13,593 nucleotides of DNA, from NCBI GenBank assembly GCA_031268525.1, contig JAIRXA010000158.1, forward strand, positions 1 through 13,593, read 5' to 3'. Position 1 is the first letter of the stretch. Every line of letters starts with the position of its first letter. A program made the translations under genes and the position numbers. Shown here in pieces: positions 1 through 5,720 of the stretch. A model generated the notes under the pieces. That model ran no database searches and was not told the DNA's origin. It saw only the letters and a list, made by a program, of their open reading frames with translations. The stretch is from Coriobacteriales bacterium. GTDB taxonomy: Bacteria > Actinomycetota > Coriobacteriia > Coriobacteriales > UBA8131.

Positions 1-204
1 AGACCTTACGTGAAGCAGGGTTAACCAAAACCCCGATATCGCCTGTTTTCTTGCAGAGATGATATCGCTTCCGTAACAATTGCCCATTATAGTCGATAGT
101 TCCGATAATTCATCAAGAATCAGGACAAATTTCTCGCCACGACAAAAGCCGTCTGTCGGGATGAACGGCCAATCGGGGAGAACGTAAGGCGTGGGGGTGA
201 GCAT
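1..204 (-). CDS. possible partial ORF running off the left edge; not recognised
   Basis: On the minus strand the frame starting with the ATG at 204-202 (MLTPTPYVLPDW) stays open for 68 codons to the window edge, so the end is not seen. An in-frame TAG lies a few codons upstream, so the start would be this ATG or a nearby TTG. There is no convincing Shine-Dalgarno sequence. The product (it contains GEKFVLILDELSEL) has no family I recognise. The base composition is more AT-rich than in the ribosomal genes. A promoter-like pair (TTGATG, TATAAT) lies inside this frame on the same strand, so the stretch may instead be the upstream region of a gene beyond the edge. Low confidence. Confidence 0.2.
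   Translation of the reverse strand, partial: MLTPTPYVLPDWPFIPTDGFCRGEKFVLILDELSELSTIMGNCYGSDIISARKQAISGFWLTLLHVRS
86..116 (-). promoter_or_regulatory. possible minus-strand promoter near the left edge
   Basis: Read on the minus strand there is a perfect TATAAT (91-86) preceded at 19 bp by TTGATG (116-111). The spacing is wider than ideal. Downstream of it the octamer GATATCGC (plus strand) occurs at 35-42 and again at 61-68, possibly operator half-sites. It would drive a gene lying outside the window. This competes with the reading of the same stretch as coding. Confidence 0.3.
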
Positions 205-258
205 GTGTGTCAAAGCCCGCCCCTACGCTTTGCGGAACCTACGGGTCTATCTGAATGA

Positions 259-1242
259 CTACCACGGCAAGGAATACTGGGCCAGCCTGCCGCCCGTAGC
301 CATGGCCGTCTGCCTGTACTCACGTAGAAGAGCGCTCTTGATGTGGAGGATGACGCCTGTGGGCTCGAAGATGTAATTGGCTAACATATCCAGGAAGCCG
401 GGCAGAGGGGAGTTGCGCCCGGCCAGCTTCAGTCGGGTGAAACCCTGAGTGCAGAGCTCGTTGATACGGGTGTCGGAGATGAAGAGGTTTCTACTCAGGC
501 GCTGATCGATGTTGGCGGCGACATTCAGCGAAAAGCATGGCTGGCCCGGCCCTCTGCAACCCTCGTCATTCCAGTCCTGGAGTGCCTTGACGTGGCGGTA
601 GACGTTCTTGCATTCCGGCACGCAGAACTGATTGGTGATAACTTCAACCCGATCATGGATATCGATCAACCGCGCCAGCCGCTCAGGGTCCAGCGCCGTC
701 TCGCAGCGAATGACCACTTCGCTGTAGACTTCCAGGTGCTTACGGTAGTAGGCCTCCTCCTCCGCAAAGGTGTCCTTCAGGTCGCTCATGGCCTTGTTCA
801 ACGAGGCCACCAGATTGATACTCGGGCGCTGCTGCCGTAAGAACAGCGCCAGTCCGTCGTCAAAGAGGATAGCCTGGCCGTCGTAGCGCTCGATGTGGTC
901 CAGCAAGATGTTGCAGTAGCGATCGTCGTAGCTGTCCTCCGGCACCTCCAAACGCGAGAGAGTCAGCGCGCAGCGTACGCCATACTCGGCATAGGCGGCA
1001 AAATAGGAGTCGATCTGCCGCTCGTCCAGGATGGCGGTGACAGCCGACGGTCTCCCTCCGGCCCAGGCGCAATAGGGGGATCCGTAGACGATGTCAAACG
1101 GTCGATCCCAACCGTATTCGCGACAGATCTGCAACAGGCGCAAGGCCCCCCAGTCATTACAGCAGAAGGCCGGGATCTTCCATGAAGGCCTGGCTGGGCG
1201 CTGCCTGTAGACGTCCAATCCGGCTCGTATCTCCTTTGGCAT
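259..1242 (-). CDS. uncharacterised protein, possibly a U32-peptidase-like TIM-barrel fold
   Basis: This is a 327-residue protein with no signal peptide or membrane segment. I do not recognise a named family. Two features recall U32-type TIM-barrel proteins. One is a Cys-rich stretch near residues 202-217 (TNQFCVPECKNVYRH) like the N-x-x-C-x-x-x-C...H segment seen in such proteins. The other is RLKLAGR near residues 270-276, like the K-I-E-G-R strand end of U32 members. The N-terminal part (KIPAFCCNDWG) and a central KHLEVYSEVVIRCE are also Cys/His-containing. The frame can be opened further upstream to an ATG at 1293 or a TTG at 1305. I chose the ATG at 1242 because AAGGG lies 9 bp before it and because the TTG at 1305 abuts the terminator of the neighbouring cytochrome gene. 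No promoter was found. Function unknown; the family link is inference. Confidence 0.7.
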   Translation of the reverse strand: MPKEIRAGLDVYRQRPARPSWKIPAFCCNDWGALRLLQICREYGWDRPFDIVYGSPYCAWAGGRPSAVTAILDERQIDSYFAAYAEYGVRCALTLSRLEVPEDSYDDRYCNILLDHIERYDGQAILFDDGLALFLRQQRPSINLVASLNKAMSDLKDTFAEEEAYYRKHLEVYSEVVIRCETALDPERLARLIDIHDRVEVITNQFCVPECKNVYRHVKALQDWNDEGCRGPGQPCFSLNVAANIDQRLSRNLFISDTRINELCTQGFTRLKLAGRNSPLPGFLDMLANYIFEPTGVILHIKSALLREYRQTAMATGGRLAQYSLPW

Positions 1243-1307
1243 CTTTCCAAGCCCTTCTCGATTGAAGCCTGGGCAGTGGCTGGACAGGACCATCTGCCCG
1301 ACCAAGG

Positions 1308-1341
1308 GAAAAGCACTGGATGCAGCCAGGCACCCAGTGCT
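1308..1341 (-). terminator. intrinsic terminator of the cytochrome gene
   Basis: An 8-bp perfect stem is formed by AGCACTGG (1312-1319) and CCAGTGCT (1334-1341), with an inner TGC/GCA pair in the 14-nt loop. Read on the minus strand, it is followed by a short T-run (TTTT CCC TT). It lies 30 bp past the stop of the haem lipoprotein gene at 1371, where an end of that transcript is expected. Confidence 0.65.
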
Positions 1342-1370
1342 CTCACCAAGCTGTTCCGCTCACTCGCTTG

Positions 1371-1793
1371 CTACCTTGTGCCCCACGTTCCGTTGTCTCT
1401 GCTCAGTTCGTAGGTATGACATGACCAACAGTACAGGGTAGATGCCTCGGTCAAACTATGGCAGTCGGAACACTCGATTTCTGTCGTCTGATGATTATCA
1501 TGGGGGTTTGCTACCAGATTTCCAACGAACAGTGCTCCCTCCGTGTCGGCCTTGATCGTCGACCAATCTCCGTGGCAGTCGCTGTTGCCGCAATTCTCCT
1601 TTGAGACTTCCGTGAATGAACTGATGTCTTCACCCATTGATTCATGGTATGCGATCAGGGAATTATCGCTATACTCCACCGGGGATGCTGAGCCAGAGCC
1701 ATTCGAAGAGGTACTGGGAGAACATGCAGTAGACAGCAGAGCCGCCATAAAGCAAAACAGTGTGGTAAGGACTATCAGAAACTTCCTATTCAT
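1371..1793 (-). CDS. multihaem c-type cytochrome lipoprotein
   Basis: The product is a 140-residue exported electron carrier. Residues 1-24 form a lipoprotein signal: basic MNRK, a hydrophobic stretch, then the lipobox LSTAC with Cys24 as the lipid anchor. A Ser/Gly-rich linker follows. Haem sites are CSDCH (108-112), CWSCH (122-126) and a wider CGNSDCH (68-74), which is CX4CH instead of CXXCH; His50, His98 and His101 are possible distal ligands. The layout matches the small cytochrome domain that feeds electrons to flavocytochrome-c fumarate reductases and to the Cgr1/Cgr2-like pairs of Eggerthellaceae. The start is at MNRKF because the signal peptide begins there and a purine-rich GAGAAGAG lies upstream; an upstream in-frame ATG (1832) would add 13 residues before the signal. 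The flavoprotein remnant lies 53 bp upstream in the same direction, so the two were probably one operon. If that partner is dead, this cytochrome may be an orphan. Confidence 0.85.
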   Translation of the reverse strand: MNRKFLIVLTTLFCFMAALLSTACSPSTSSNGSGSASPVEYSDNSLIAYHESMGEDISSFTEVSKENCGNSDCHGDWSTIKADTEGALFVGNLVANPHDNHQTTEIECSDCHSLTEASTLYCWSCHTYELSRDNGTWGTR

Positions 1794-1846
1794 TTGAATA
1801 TGCTCTTCTCTGTGATGATTTGAGTCGGACAAATCAAATGCGCTTT

Positions 1847-2578
1847 CTATTCGAGTTCAAGAATGCCGTTCATTGCCATATAGCCACCCACACCCGAGAT
1901 AGCTACGCCTGCGCAAATCGTTGGATTTCCGTATTGGCCGCCATAGTTGTTTTCGCCAGCAATGCCACCTGCGGTATACCACCCTGCATAAAGGCCGGGA
2001 ACAGGATTGCCATCGGGGGTGATGACCTGCATTTTTGGATTGATACGCAGGCCACACATGGTTTTAGATATCTGACCACCATTGGCAGCGCCGTAGTAGG
2101 GAGGAGTGTTTATGGGAATCAGCCACTCCTTTCTGTACGGAACAGGCAGATCGGTATCGACGCCCTGTGCGCAGATCTCATTGTTCCAATGATCAACTGC
2201 CGCCACAACCCTGTCGGCGTCAAGTCCGAGTTTTTGCGCCAGTTCTTCAAGAGTGTCAGCCTGAGAAATGGCACCACGGTCAAGAGCATTCTGGAATTCA
2301 GACTCCCAATCGGTAGAAACAAAGCTGTTTTCGAGAGTCATGCCATCGTCAAGTAGAGGATACCTATGTGGGTCTATCATGCCCTGAGCCGTAGTTTTGA
2401 AGTTCTCCAGGCTGTCTCTGAAGTTGGCGTCAAAGAAATTGTATGCGCGTGCGCCTATTGCTGAACTCCACCGAGCAGCATTTGACAGGTCACCACAGGA
2501 GTTCGATTCCATGGTCCCCATAGTATAAATGTCCGCCCATTCGGGCAGAGAAGTCTCACGTATTCGCGCGGGCGCCAT
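1847..2578 (-). pseudogene. FAD-dependent fumarate-reductase-like flavoprotein, C-terminal half only
   Basis: The frame gives 243 residues that match the second half of FAD_binding_2 / fumarate-reductase-type flavoproteins. There is a helical cap-domain region (EELAQKLGLDADRVVAAVDHWN), the pPYYGA strand, a KTMCGLRINP equivalent of the T-x-G-G-L motif, and the terminal FAD-contacting PVPGLYAGWYTAGGIAGENNYGG. The N-terminal half with the GxGxxG FAD-binding fold and the export signal is missing. The first ATG has no Shine-Dalgarno sequence, and an in-frame TAA stands five codons before it. The substrate His and Arg known from flavocytochrome c3 (H-T-M-G-G and G-x-N-R-L-G-G) are not present at the matching places, so the ancestor probably reduced something other than fumarate. 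The toxin gene begins 97 bp from the broken end. I infer a 5' deletion; a translated fragment cannot be excluded. Confidence 0.75.
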
Positions 2579-2640
2579 GCGAGCGCTGTGTTACGTCTTT
2601 GATCGACACCCAACATAATTCAGATTTCGGATAACATCCC

Positions 2641-2670
2641 TTGCAGCATTGTAACCTGTAAGTTACAATA
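2641..2670 (+). promoter_or_regulatory. toxin-antitoxin promoter with overlapping palindromic operator
   Basis: TTGCAG (2641-2646) and TACAAT (2665-2670) are 18 bp apart. The perfect inverted repeat TTGTAAC (2649-2655) / GTTACAA (2662-2668), with a 6-bp spacer, covers the spacer and most of the -10 element, as expected for autoregulation by an antitoxin or a toxin-antitoxin complex. The predicted transcript start falls almost on the ATG at 2676, and no Shine-Dalgarno sequence precedes that ATG, so the toxin mRNA may be leaderless. Confidence 0.6.
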
Positions 2671-2675
2671 GCAAG

Positions 2676-2987
2676 ATGATAGAAATTCTGCAGACAGAAG
2701 AGTATGCAAAATGGTTTGTCAAGCTGAAGGATCGTGCAGCCAAAGCTCGGATAGACATTCGAATCAGGCGAGTATCGCTTGACAATTTCGGAGATGTTGA
2801 GACAGTTGGGTCTGGAGTCTCGGAATTACGTATTTCATATGGGCCTGGCTATCGCGTTTACTTTACGCAGAAGGGCGAGCGACTGGTAATCCTACTCATT
2901 GGTGGTGACAAGTCGACACAGATAAGGGATATTGAAAAGGCAAAGCAGATAGCTGAGGACTTAAAGAGGCAAGAATATGAGAACTAA
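2676..2987 (+). CDS. RelE/HigB-family toxin (Gp49-like addiction module killer protein)
   Basis: This is a 103-residue type II toxin of the RelE/ParE superfamily, in the group of phage-derived Gp49-like / HigB-like proteins, whose members usually cleave mRNA at the ribosome. Visible hallmarks are the N-terminal helix EYAKWFVKLKDRAAKARIDIRIRRV, the SELRI strand, the YGPGYRVYF motif, VILLIGGDKSTQ and a C-terminal helix (DIEKAKQIAEDL). The length is normal for the family. Its stop overlaps the start of the next gene by 11 bp, which implies translational coupling. The toxin-first order is typical of HigBA-like modules. AT content is higher than in the ribosomal genes to the right, and the module sits against a truncated flavoprotein gene, so acquisition by transfer is likely. 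The family call is firm; the exact target is not visible. Confidence 0.9.
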   Translation: MIEILQTEEYAKWFVKLKDRAAKARIDIRIRRVSLDNFGDVETVGSGVSELRISYGPGYRVYFTQKGERLVILLIGGDKSTQIRDIEKAKQIAEDLKRQEYEN

Positions 2988-3264
2988 AGTGAAATTAACA
3001 ATCTGGGATCCGGCAGAGCATCTCGATAATGACGAGGCCATGGCTCTTTATCTTGAAGCTGCCTTTGCTGAAAACGATGCTGCCCTTATTGCTGCCGCGC
3101 TTGGCGACATTGCCCGCGCAAAAGGAATGAGTGATATTGCTCGAAAGACAGGACTGGCACGAGAGAGTCTTTACCGCTCTCTGTCTCCTGAGGGGAATCC
3201 CGAGATGGGAACTATTCTCAAAGTGATGGATGCCCTCGGCCTGAAACTTAGTGTTTCTGCTTGA
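2977..3264 (+). CDS. HTH antitoxin of the RelE/HigB-type module
   Basis: This is a 95-residue partner of the preceding toxin, of the 'addiction module antidote protein' family with a Cro/C1-like helix-turn-helix. The N-terminal part (WDPAEHLDNDEAMALYLEAAF) is the toxin-binding type seen in the family. The helix-turn-helix lies in the second half, around MSDIARKTGLARESLYRSLS, followed by GNPEMGTILKVMDALGLKLSV. It likely binds the inverted repeat at 2649-2668 and represses the pair. The start ATG at 2977 lies inside the toxin gene, with AAGAGGCAAG upstream as a modest ribosome site. The frame is intact and has the family's normal length. No terminator is evident directly after the stop. Confidence 0.9.
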   Translation: MRTKVKLTIWDPAEHLDNDEAMALYLEAAFAENDAALIAAALGDIARAKGMSDIARKTGLARESLYRSLSPEGNPEMGTILKVMDALGLKLSVSA

Positions 3265-3270
3265 GCGTAA

Positions 3271-3316
3271 GACAGGGGGAGGGGGGGCAGGAGAACCGTC
3301 AGCCCGTCCCCATGTC
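3271..3316 (+). repeat. imperfect REP-like palindrome
   Basis: GACA-G-GGGGA (3271-3280) can pair with TCCCC-A-TGTC (3307-3316), with one internal mismatch. The enclosed sequence is G-rich on the left and contains GGAGAACCGTC. Dispersed palindromes built on GTCCCC...GGGGAC are common in many bacterial genomes. Copies elsewhere cannot be seen from this window. It is the only notable structure in the 3265-3430 stretch. Confidence 0.3.
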
Positions 3317-3438
3317 CCACCTGATGCCCAGACAGCCCAAACATGGCTGCTCCCGTCCGTCTACGGATAGATTTGCCAGCGGTTGGACAGGCGGCCGGAC
3401 AGGAGACATCATAGATACGCCCGGGGGCGTGTTTTGCG

Positions 3439-3468
3439 TTGACACGGTGCTATGCAATACAGTAAGAT
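3439..3468 (+). promoter_or_regulatory. promoter of the tRNA-tuf transcription unit
   Basis: A perfect TTGACA (3439-3444) and TAAGAT (3463-3468) are 18 bp apart, which is a strong sigma70/SigA-type promoter. The transcript would start near 3475, about 78 nt before tRNA-Tyr. A second TTGACA at 3519-3524 has no good -10 partner. No equally good promoter is seen between the tRNAs and tuf, so tuf is probably co-transcribed. Confidence 0.7.
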
Positions 3469-3475
3469 GCCATGA

Positions 3476-3509
3476 CTTGCGTTCACAGGTATTCCTGTGT
3501 TAGCGCAAG
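3476..3509 (+). other. hairpin at the start of the tRNA-tuf transcript
   Basis: CTTGCG (3476-3481) pairs with CGCAAG (3504-3509). Inside it CACAGG (3484-3489) pairs with CCTGTG (3494-3499) across a TATT loop. The structure begins at the predicted first nucleotides of the transcript and may protect the 5' end or guide processing of tRNA-Tyr. No T-run follows, so it is not an obvious terminator. Confidence 0.5.
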
Positions 3510-3552
3510 CACGCAACTTGACAAAGCGCACAGAGTTCAGCTTCACATCGAT

Positions 3553-3637
3553 GGGGGTGTGCCCGAGTGGCTAAAGGGGACGGGCTGTAAACCCGTTGGC
3601 TATGCCTACCGTGGTTCGAATCCACGCGCCCCCACCA
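3553..3637 (+). tRNA. tRNA-Tyr (GTA)
   Basis: The acceptor GGGGGTG (3553-3559) pairs with CGCCCCC (3627-3633). The anticodon stem ACGGG/CCCGT encloses the loop CTGTAAA with anticodon GTA at 3587-3589. The long variable arm contains a GGC/GCC stem, as expected of bacterial tRNA-Tyr. The T-arm is CGTGG-TTCGAAT-CCACG, and CCA is encoded at 3635-3637. It is the first tRNA of the run leading to tuf. Confidence 0.97.
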
Positions 3638-3650
3638 TCTCCTTTGAGCT

Positions 3651-3708
3651 TAAGGCTTTTACTGCCCGCTCGCGTGCCAGGCACGCCATGCCTGCACTTC
3701 GAGCCTTA
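3651..3708 (+). other. structured spacer between tRNA-Tyr and tRNA-Thr
   Basis: TAAGGCT (3651-3657) and AGCCTTA (3702-3708) can form an outer stem. Inside it GCGTGCC (3672-3678) and GGCACGC (3680-3686) form a tight hairpin. No open reading frame of note is present. It probably serves RNA processing between the two tRNAs. Confidence 0.35.
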
Positions 3709-3725
3709 TTCGCCAAAGGGCTGAC

Positions 3726-3801
<76 letters not shown>

Positions 3802-3802
3802 C

Positions 3803-3879
3803 GGCGGTGTAGCTCAGTTGGTCAGAGCACACGGTTCATACCCGTGGCGTCATTGGTTCAAATCCAATCACCGCTACCA
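3803..3879 (+). tRNA. tRNA-Met (CAT), elongator type
   Basis: The acceptor GGCGGTG (3803-3809) pairs with CACCGCT (3869-3875). The anticodon loop TTCATAC carries CAT between CACGG and CCGTG. The T-arm is ATTGG-TTCAAAT-CCAAT, and CCA is encoded at 3877-3879. The paired first base and the lack of three G-C pairs next to the anticodon loop argue against an initiator tRNA. A CAT anticodon modified to read Ile AUA codons cannot be fully excluded from sequence alone. Confidence 0.9.
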
Positions 3880-3889
3880 TATCGGTTCC

Positions 3890-3906
3890 AGCTTCGTAGA
3901 GAAGCT
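3890..3906 (+). other. hairpin in the tRNA-Met trailer
   Basis: AGCTTC (3890-3895) pairs perfectly with GAAGCT (3901-3906) around a 5-nt loop, 10 bp after the tRNA-Met CCA end. No T-run follows, so transcription should continue into tuf. It may mark the site where the tRNA and mRNA parts are separated. Confidence 0.4.
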
Positions 3907-3927
3907 CGTCATCACAAAATACGATTC

Positions 3928-4010
3928 AAAAGACCGAACAAGATCAGCAAACAAGATCAGAAAAGACCGAACAAGCAAACAAGATCGGAAAAGATCAGAA
4001 AAGCAATCCC
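3928..4010 (+). repeat. tuf: purine-rich imperfect direct repeats in the tuf leader
   Basis: Two long copies (3928-3960 and 3961-3988) begin with AAAAGACCGAACAAG and end with CAAACAAGATC(A/G)G. The second lacks 5 bp (ATCAG) of the first. A short third piece, AAAAGATCAG, follows at 3989-3998. The stretch is nearly free of T and should be unstructured in RNA. It ends shortly before the strong tuf ribosome site AAGAAGGAGG. Confidence 0.75.
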
Positions 4011-4028
4011 AAGAAGGAGGATCATCGC

Positions 4029-5219
4029 ATGGCAAAGGCACATTTCGAGCGCACTAAGCCGCACGTCAACATCGGCACCATCGGTCACGTCGACCACGGC
4101 AAGACAACCCTGACCGCTGCTATCTCCAAGACTCTTTCTGAGAAGGGCTGGGCGGACTACACTCCCTTCGATAAGATTGACAAGGCCCCCGAGGAGCGGG
4201 AGCGCGGCATCACCATCAACATTGCGCACATCGAGTACGAGACCGAAGCTCGGCACTACGCGCACGTTGACTGCCCCGGCCACGCCGACTACATCAAGAA
4301 CATGATCACCGGCGCCGCTCAGATGGACGGCACCATCCTCGTAGTCGCCGCCACTGACGGCCCGATGGCCCAGACCCGTGAGCACATTCTGCTCGCCCGC
4401 CAGGTCGGCGTCCCCTACATCGTCGTCTATCTCAACAAGTGCGACATGGTTGATGACGAGGAGCTTCTCGAGCTCGTCGAGATGGAGGTTCGTGACCTCT
4501 TGAGCTCCTACGAGTTCCCCGGCGATGACACCCCGGTCATCCGTGGATCAGCGCTCAAGGCCCTTGAAGGCGACGATACCGAACTCGGCAAGCAGAGCAT
4601 CTGGCAGCTCATGGAAGCCGTGGACAGCTACATTCCCACGCCTGAGCGCCCAGTTGACAAGCCCTTCCTGATGGCCGTTGAGGACGTCTTTACCATCACC
4701 GGTCGCGGCACCGTTGCTACGGGCCGTATCGAGCGCGGCACCATCCACATCAACGATGAGGTCGAGATCGTCGGTATCCGCGAGACCCAGAAGACGGTCT
4801 GCACCGGCGTCGAGATGTTCCGTAAAATTCTCGATCAGGGCGAGGCTGGCGACAACGTCGGTATCCTCCTGCGTGGTATCAAGCGTGAGGAGATCGTTCG
4901 CGGACAGGTTCTCTGCAAGCCCAAGAGCGTTACACCGCACACCGAATTTGAGGGTCAGGTCTATATCCTCACGAAGGAGGAGGGCGGTCGCCACACTCCG
5001 TTCTTCGACGGCTATCGTCCCCAGTTCTACTTCCGTACCACCGACGTTACCGGCGTTGCCCACCTGCCGGAGGGTATGGAGATGGTCATGCCGGGCGACA
5101 ACGTGGTTGTGAGTGGCGAGCTCATCAACCCGATTGCGATGGAAGAGGGACTGCGCTTTGCTATCCGCGAGGGTGGTCGTACCGTCGGTTCGGGCCGCGT
5201 GACAAAGATCATCAAGTAG
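4029..5219 (+). CDS. tuf: translation elongation factor Tu
   Basis: EF-Tu is a GTPase of 396 residues that delivers aminoacyl-tRNA to the ribosome. All nucleotide-binding motifs are present: GHVDHGKT (19-26), RGITI with the effector Thr62, DCPGH (81-85) with His85, NKCD (136-139) and SAL (174-176). The beta-barrel domains II and III follow (DVFTITGRGTVATGRIERG; FRTTDVTGVAHLPEG) and the protein ends normally with GRVTKIIK. The start is fixed by AAGAAGGAGG 9 bp before the ATG and by the canonical MAKAHFERTKPH N-terminus. It lies between the tRNA-Tyr/Thr/Met run and rpmG, the same kind of context as E. coli tufB. Codon use is strongly biased to C-ending codons, as expected of a highly expressed gene. 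Only one tuf copy is visible here. Confidence 0.99.
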   Translation: MAKAHFERTKPHVNIGTIGHVDHGKTTLTAAISKTLSEKGWADYTPFDKIDKAPEERERGITINIAHIEYETEARHYAHVDCPGHADYIKNMITGAAQMDGTILVVAATDGPMAQTREHILLARQVGVPYIVVYLNKCDMVDDEELLELVEMEVRDLLSSYEFPGDDTPVIRGSALKALEGDDTELGKQSIWQLMEAVDSYIPTPERPVDKPFLMAVEDVFTITGRGTVATGRIERGTIHINDEVEIVGIRETQKTVCTGVEMFRKILDQGEAGDNVGILLRGIKREEIVRGQVLCKPKSVTPHTEFEGQVYILTKEEGGRHTPFFDGYRPQFYFRTTDVTGVAHLPEGMEMVMPGDNVVVSGELINPIAMEEGLRFAIREGGRTVGSGRVTKIIK

Positions 5220-5237
5220 TAAGGCTGTGTAACCACG

Positions 5238-5275
5238 GAGCAGCTCGGTGGCAACGAGAGCCGACCGGGCTGCTC
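5238..5275 (+). other. intercistronic hairpin between tuf and rpmG
   Basis: GAGCAGC (5238-5244) pairs with GCTGCTC (5269-5275), and TCGG (5245-5248) with CCGA (5261-5264) extends it inside. It lies 18 bp after the tuf stop. No T-run follows, so it is more likely a leaky terminator or an RNA-stabilising end that lowers rpmG relative to tuf than a full stop. Confidence 0.5.
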
Positions 5276-5310
5276 ATGCACTTGAGCGATAATGAGAAAC
5301 AGGAGAACCC

Positions 5311-5460
5311 ATGCGTACCCTGGTGACGCTGGCGTGTACGGAATGTAAGCGCCGTAACTACACGACCAAAAAGAACAAGCAGAGCAACCCTGAGCGCATT
5401 GAGTACAAGAAGTACTGCAAGTGGTGTAAGGGTCATACCGTACATCGCGAGACTCGATAG
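5311..5460 (+). CDS. rpmG: 50S ribosomal protein L33
   Basis: This small gene encodes 49 residues (start MRTLVTLACTECK, end GHTVHRETR). It is the zinc-ribbon form of L33, a component of the large ribosomal subunit near the E site. Two CXXC pairs, Cys9/Cys12 and Cys36/Cys39, can hold one zinc ion. The YTTKKNK and RIEYKKYC segments are typical of the family, and the length is standard. AGGAG at 5301-5305 lies 5 bp before the ATG. rpmG between tuf and tRNA-Trp/secE is a conserved placement in Gram-positive bacteria. Because it keeps the metal-binding cysteines, it would be the zinc-dependent paralogue if the genome also has a cysteine-free copy. Confidence 0.96.
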   Translation: MRTLVTLACTECKRRNYTTKKNKQSNPERIEYKKYCKWCKGHTVHRETR

Positions 5461-5484
5461 TTTGGGCTTGAACACGACAGGCAC

Positions 5485-5561
5485 AGGCCAGTAGCTCCAA
5501 TTGGTAGAGCGGCGGTCTCCAAAACCGCATGTTGGGGGTTCGAGTCCCTCCTGGCCTGCCA
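5485..5561 (+). tRNA. tRNA-Trp (CCA)
   Basis: The acceptor AGGCCAG (5485-5491) pairs with CTGGCCT (5551-5557). The anticodon loop TCTCCAAA holds CCA. The T-arm is GGGGG-TTCGAGT-CCCTC, the discriminator base is G and CCA is encoded at 5559-5561. It sits between rpmG and secE as in many bacteria. Its last 22 bases belong to a repeat that occurs again 181 bp downstream, so the mature 3' end appears to have been re-supplied by an inserted unit, or duplicated. Confidence 0.97.
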
Positions 5562-5592
5562 GAGATTACAACAACGGGAAACCGTTGCGTAA
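5540..5592 (+). repeat. direct repeat copy 1: tRNA-Trp 3' end plus hairpin
   Basis: 48 bp starting with TCGAGTCCCTCC (5540-5587) recur without change at 5721-5768. After one mismatch, GTAA matches as well. The copy covers the 3' half of the T-arm, the 3' acceptor strand, the encoded CCA and a perfect 6-bp stem CAACGG-GAAA-CCGTTG (5572-5587) with a GAAA tetraloop. Confidence 0.95.
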
Positions 5593-5720
5593 GAGGGATT
5601 GTTGACAAGGGAAGACCAAGAGGGGCTCGAACCCGAGAGGGCGCAACGCTCCAGTGGAGCGTTGCGGTCCGAGCAAGCGCAGCTTGCGAGGTCCACGAGC
5701 ATGAGCGCAGCGAATGATCG
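5593..5720 (+). other. unique part of the 181-bp unit after tRNA-Trp
   Basis: This non-coding DNA lies between the two direct repeats. It has an inverted near-copy of the tRNA T-arm (5621-5634, 13 of 14 bases of the reverse complement of 5536-5549) and a perfect palindrome of 12-bp arms around one base (5642-5653 and 5655-5666, CGCAACGCTCCA and its complement). A further hairpin is GCAAGC-GCA-GCTTGC (5673-5687). It holds no integrase, transposase or convincing gene; reading frames across it are by-products of structured RNA-like DNA. Confidence 0.75.

Noticed and set aside
189..228. Hairpin behind the gene at 259, as a minus-strand terminator
   Set aside because: A 9-bp stem with one G-T pair exists (189-197 with 220-228), but the 22-nt loop and the missing T-run make it unconvincing.
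191..376. Plus-strand frame of 61 codons
   Set aside because: It has no ribosome site and mostly overlaps the end of the minus-strand gene at 259; the product has no recognisable features.
3928..3998. CRISPR-like array in the tuf leader
   Set aside because: The repeats are adjacent, unequal and without spacers, and no cas genes are present.
5027..5608. Minus-strand frame over tRNA-Trp with GGTRTPNMRF-like product
   Set aside because: It is the antisense reading of tRNA-Trp and rpmG, a well-known kind of false protein. It overlaps two certain genes and has no ribosome site.
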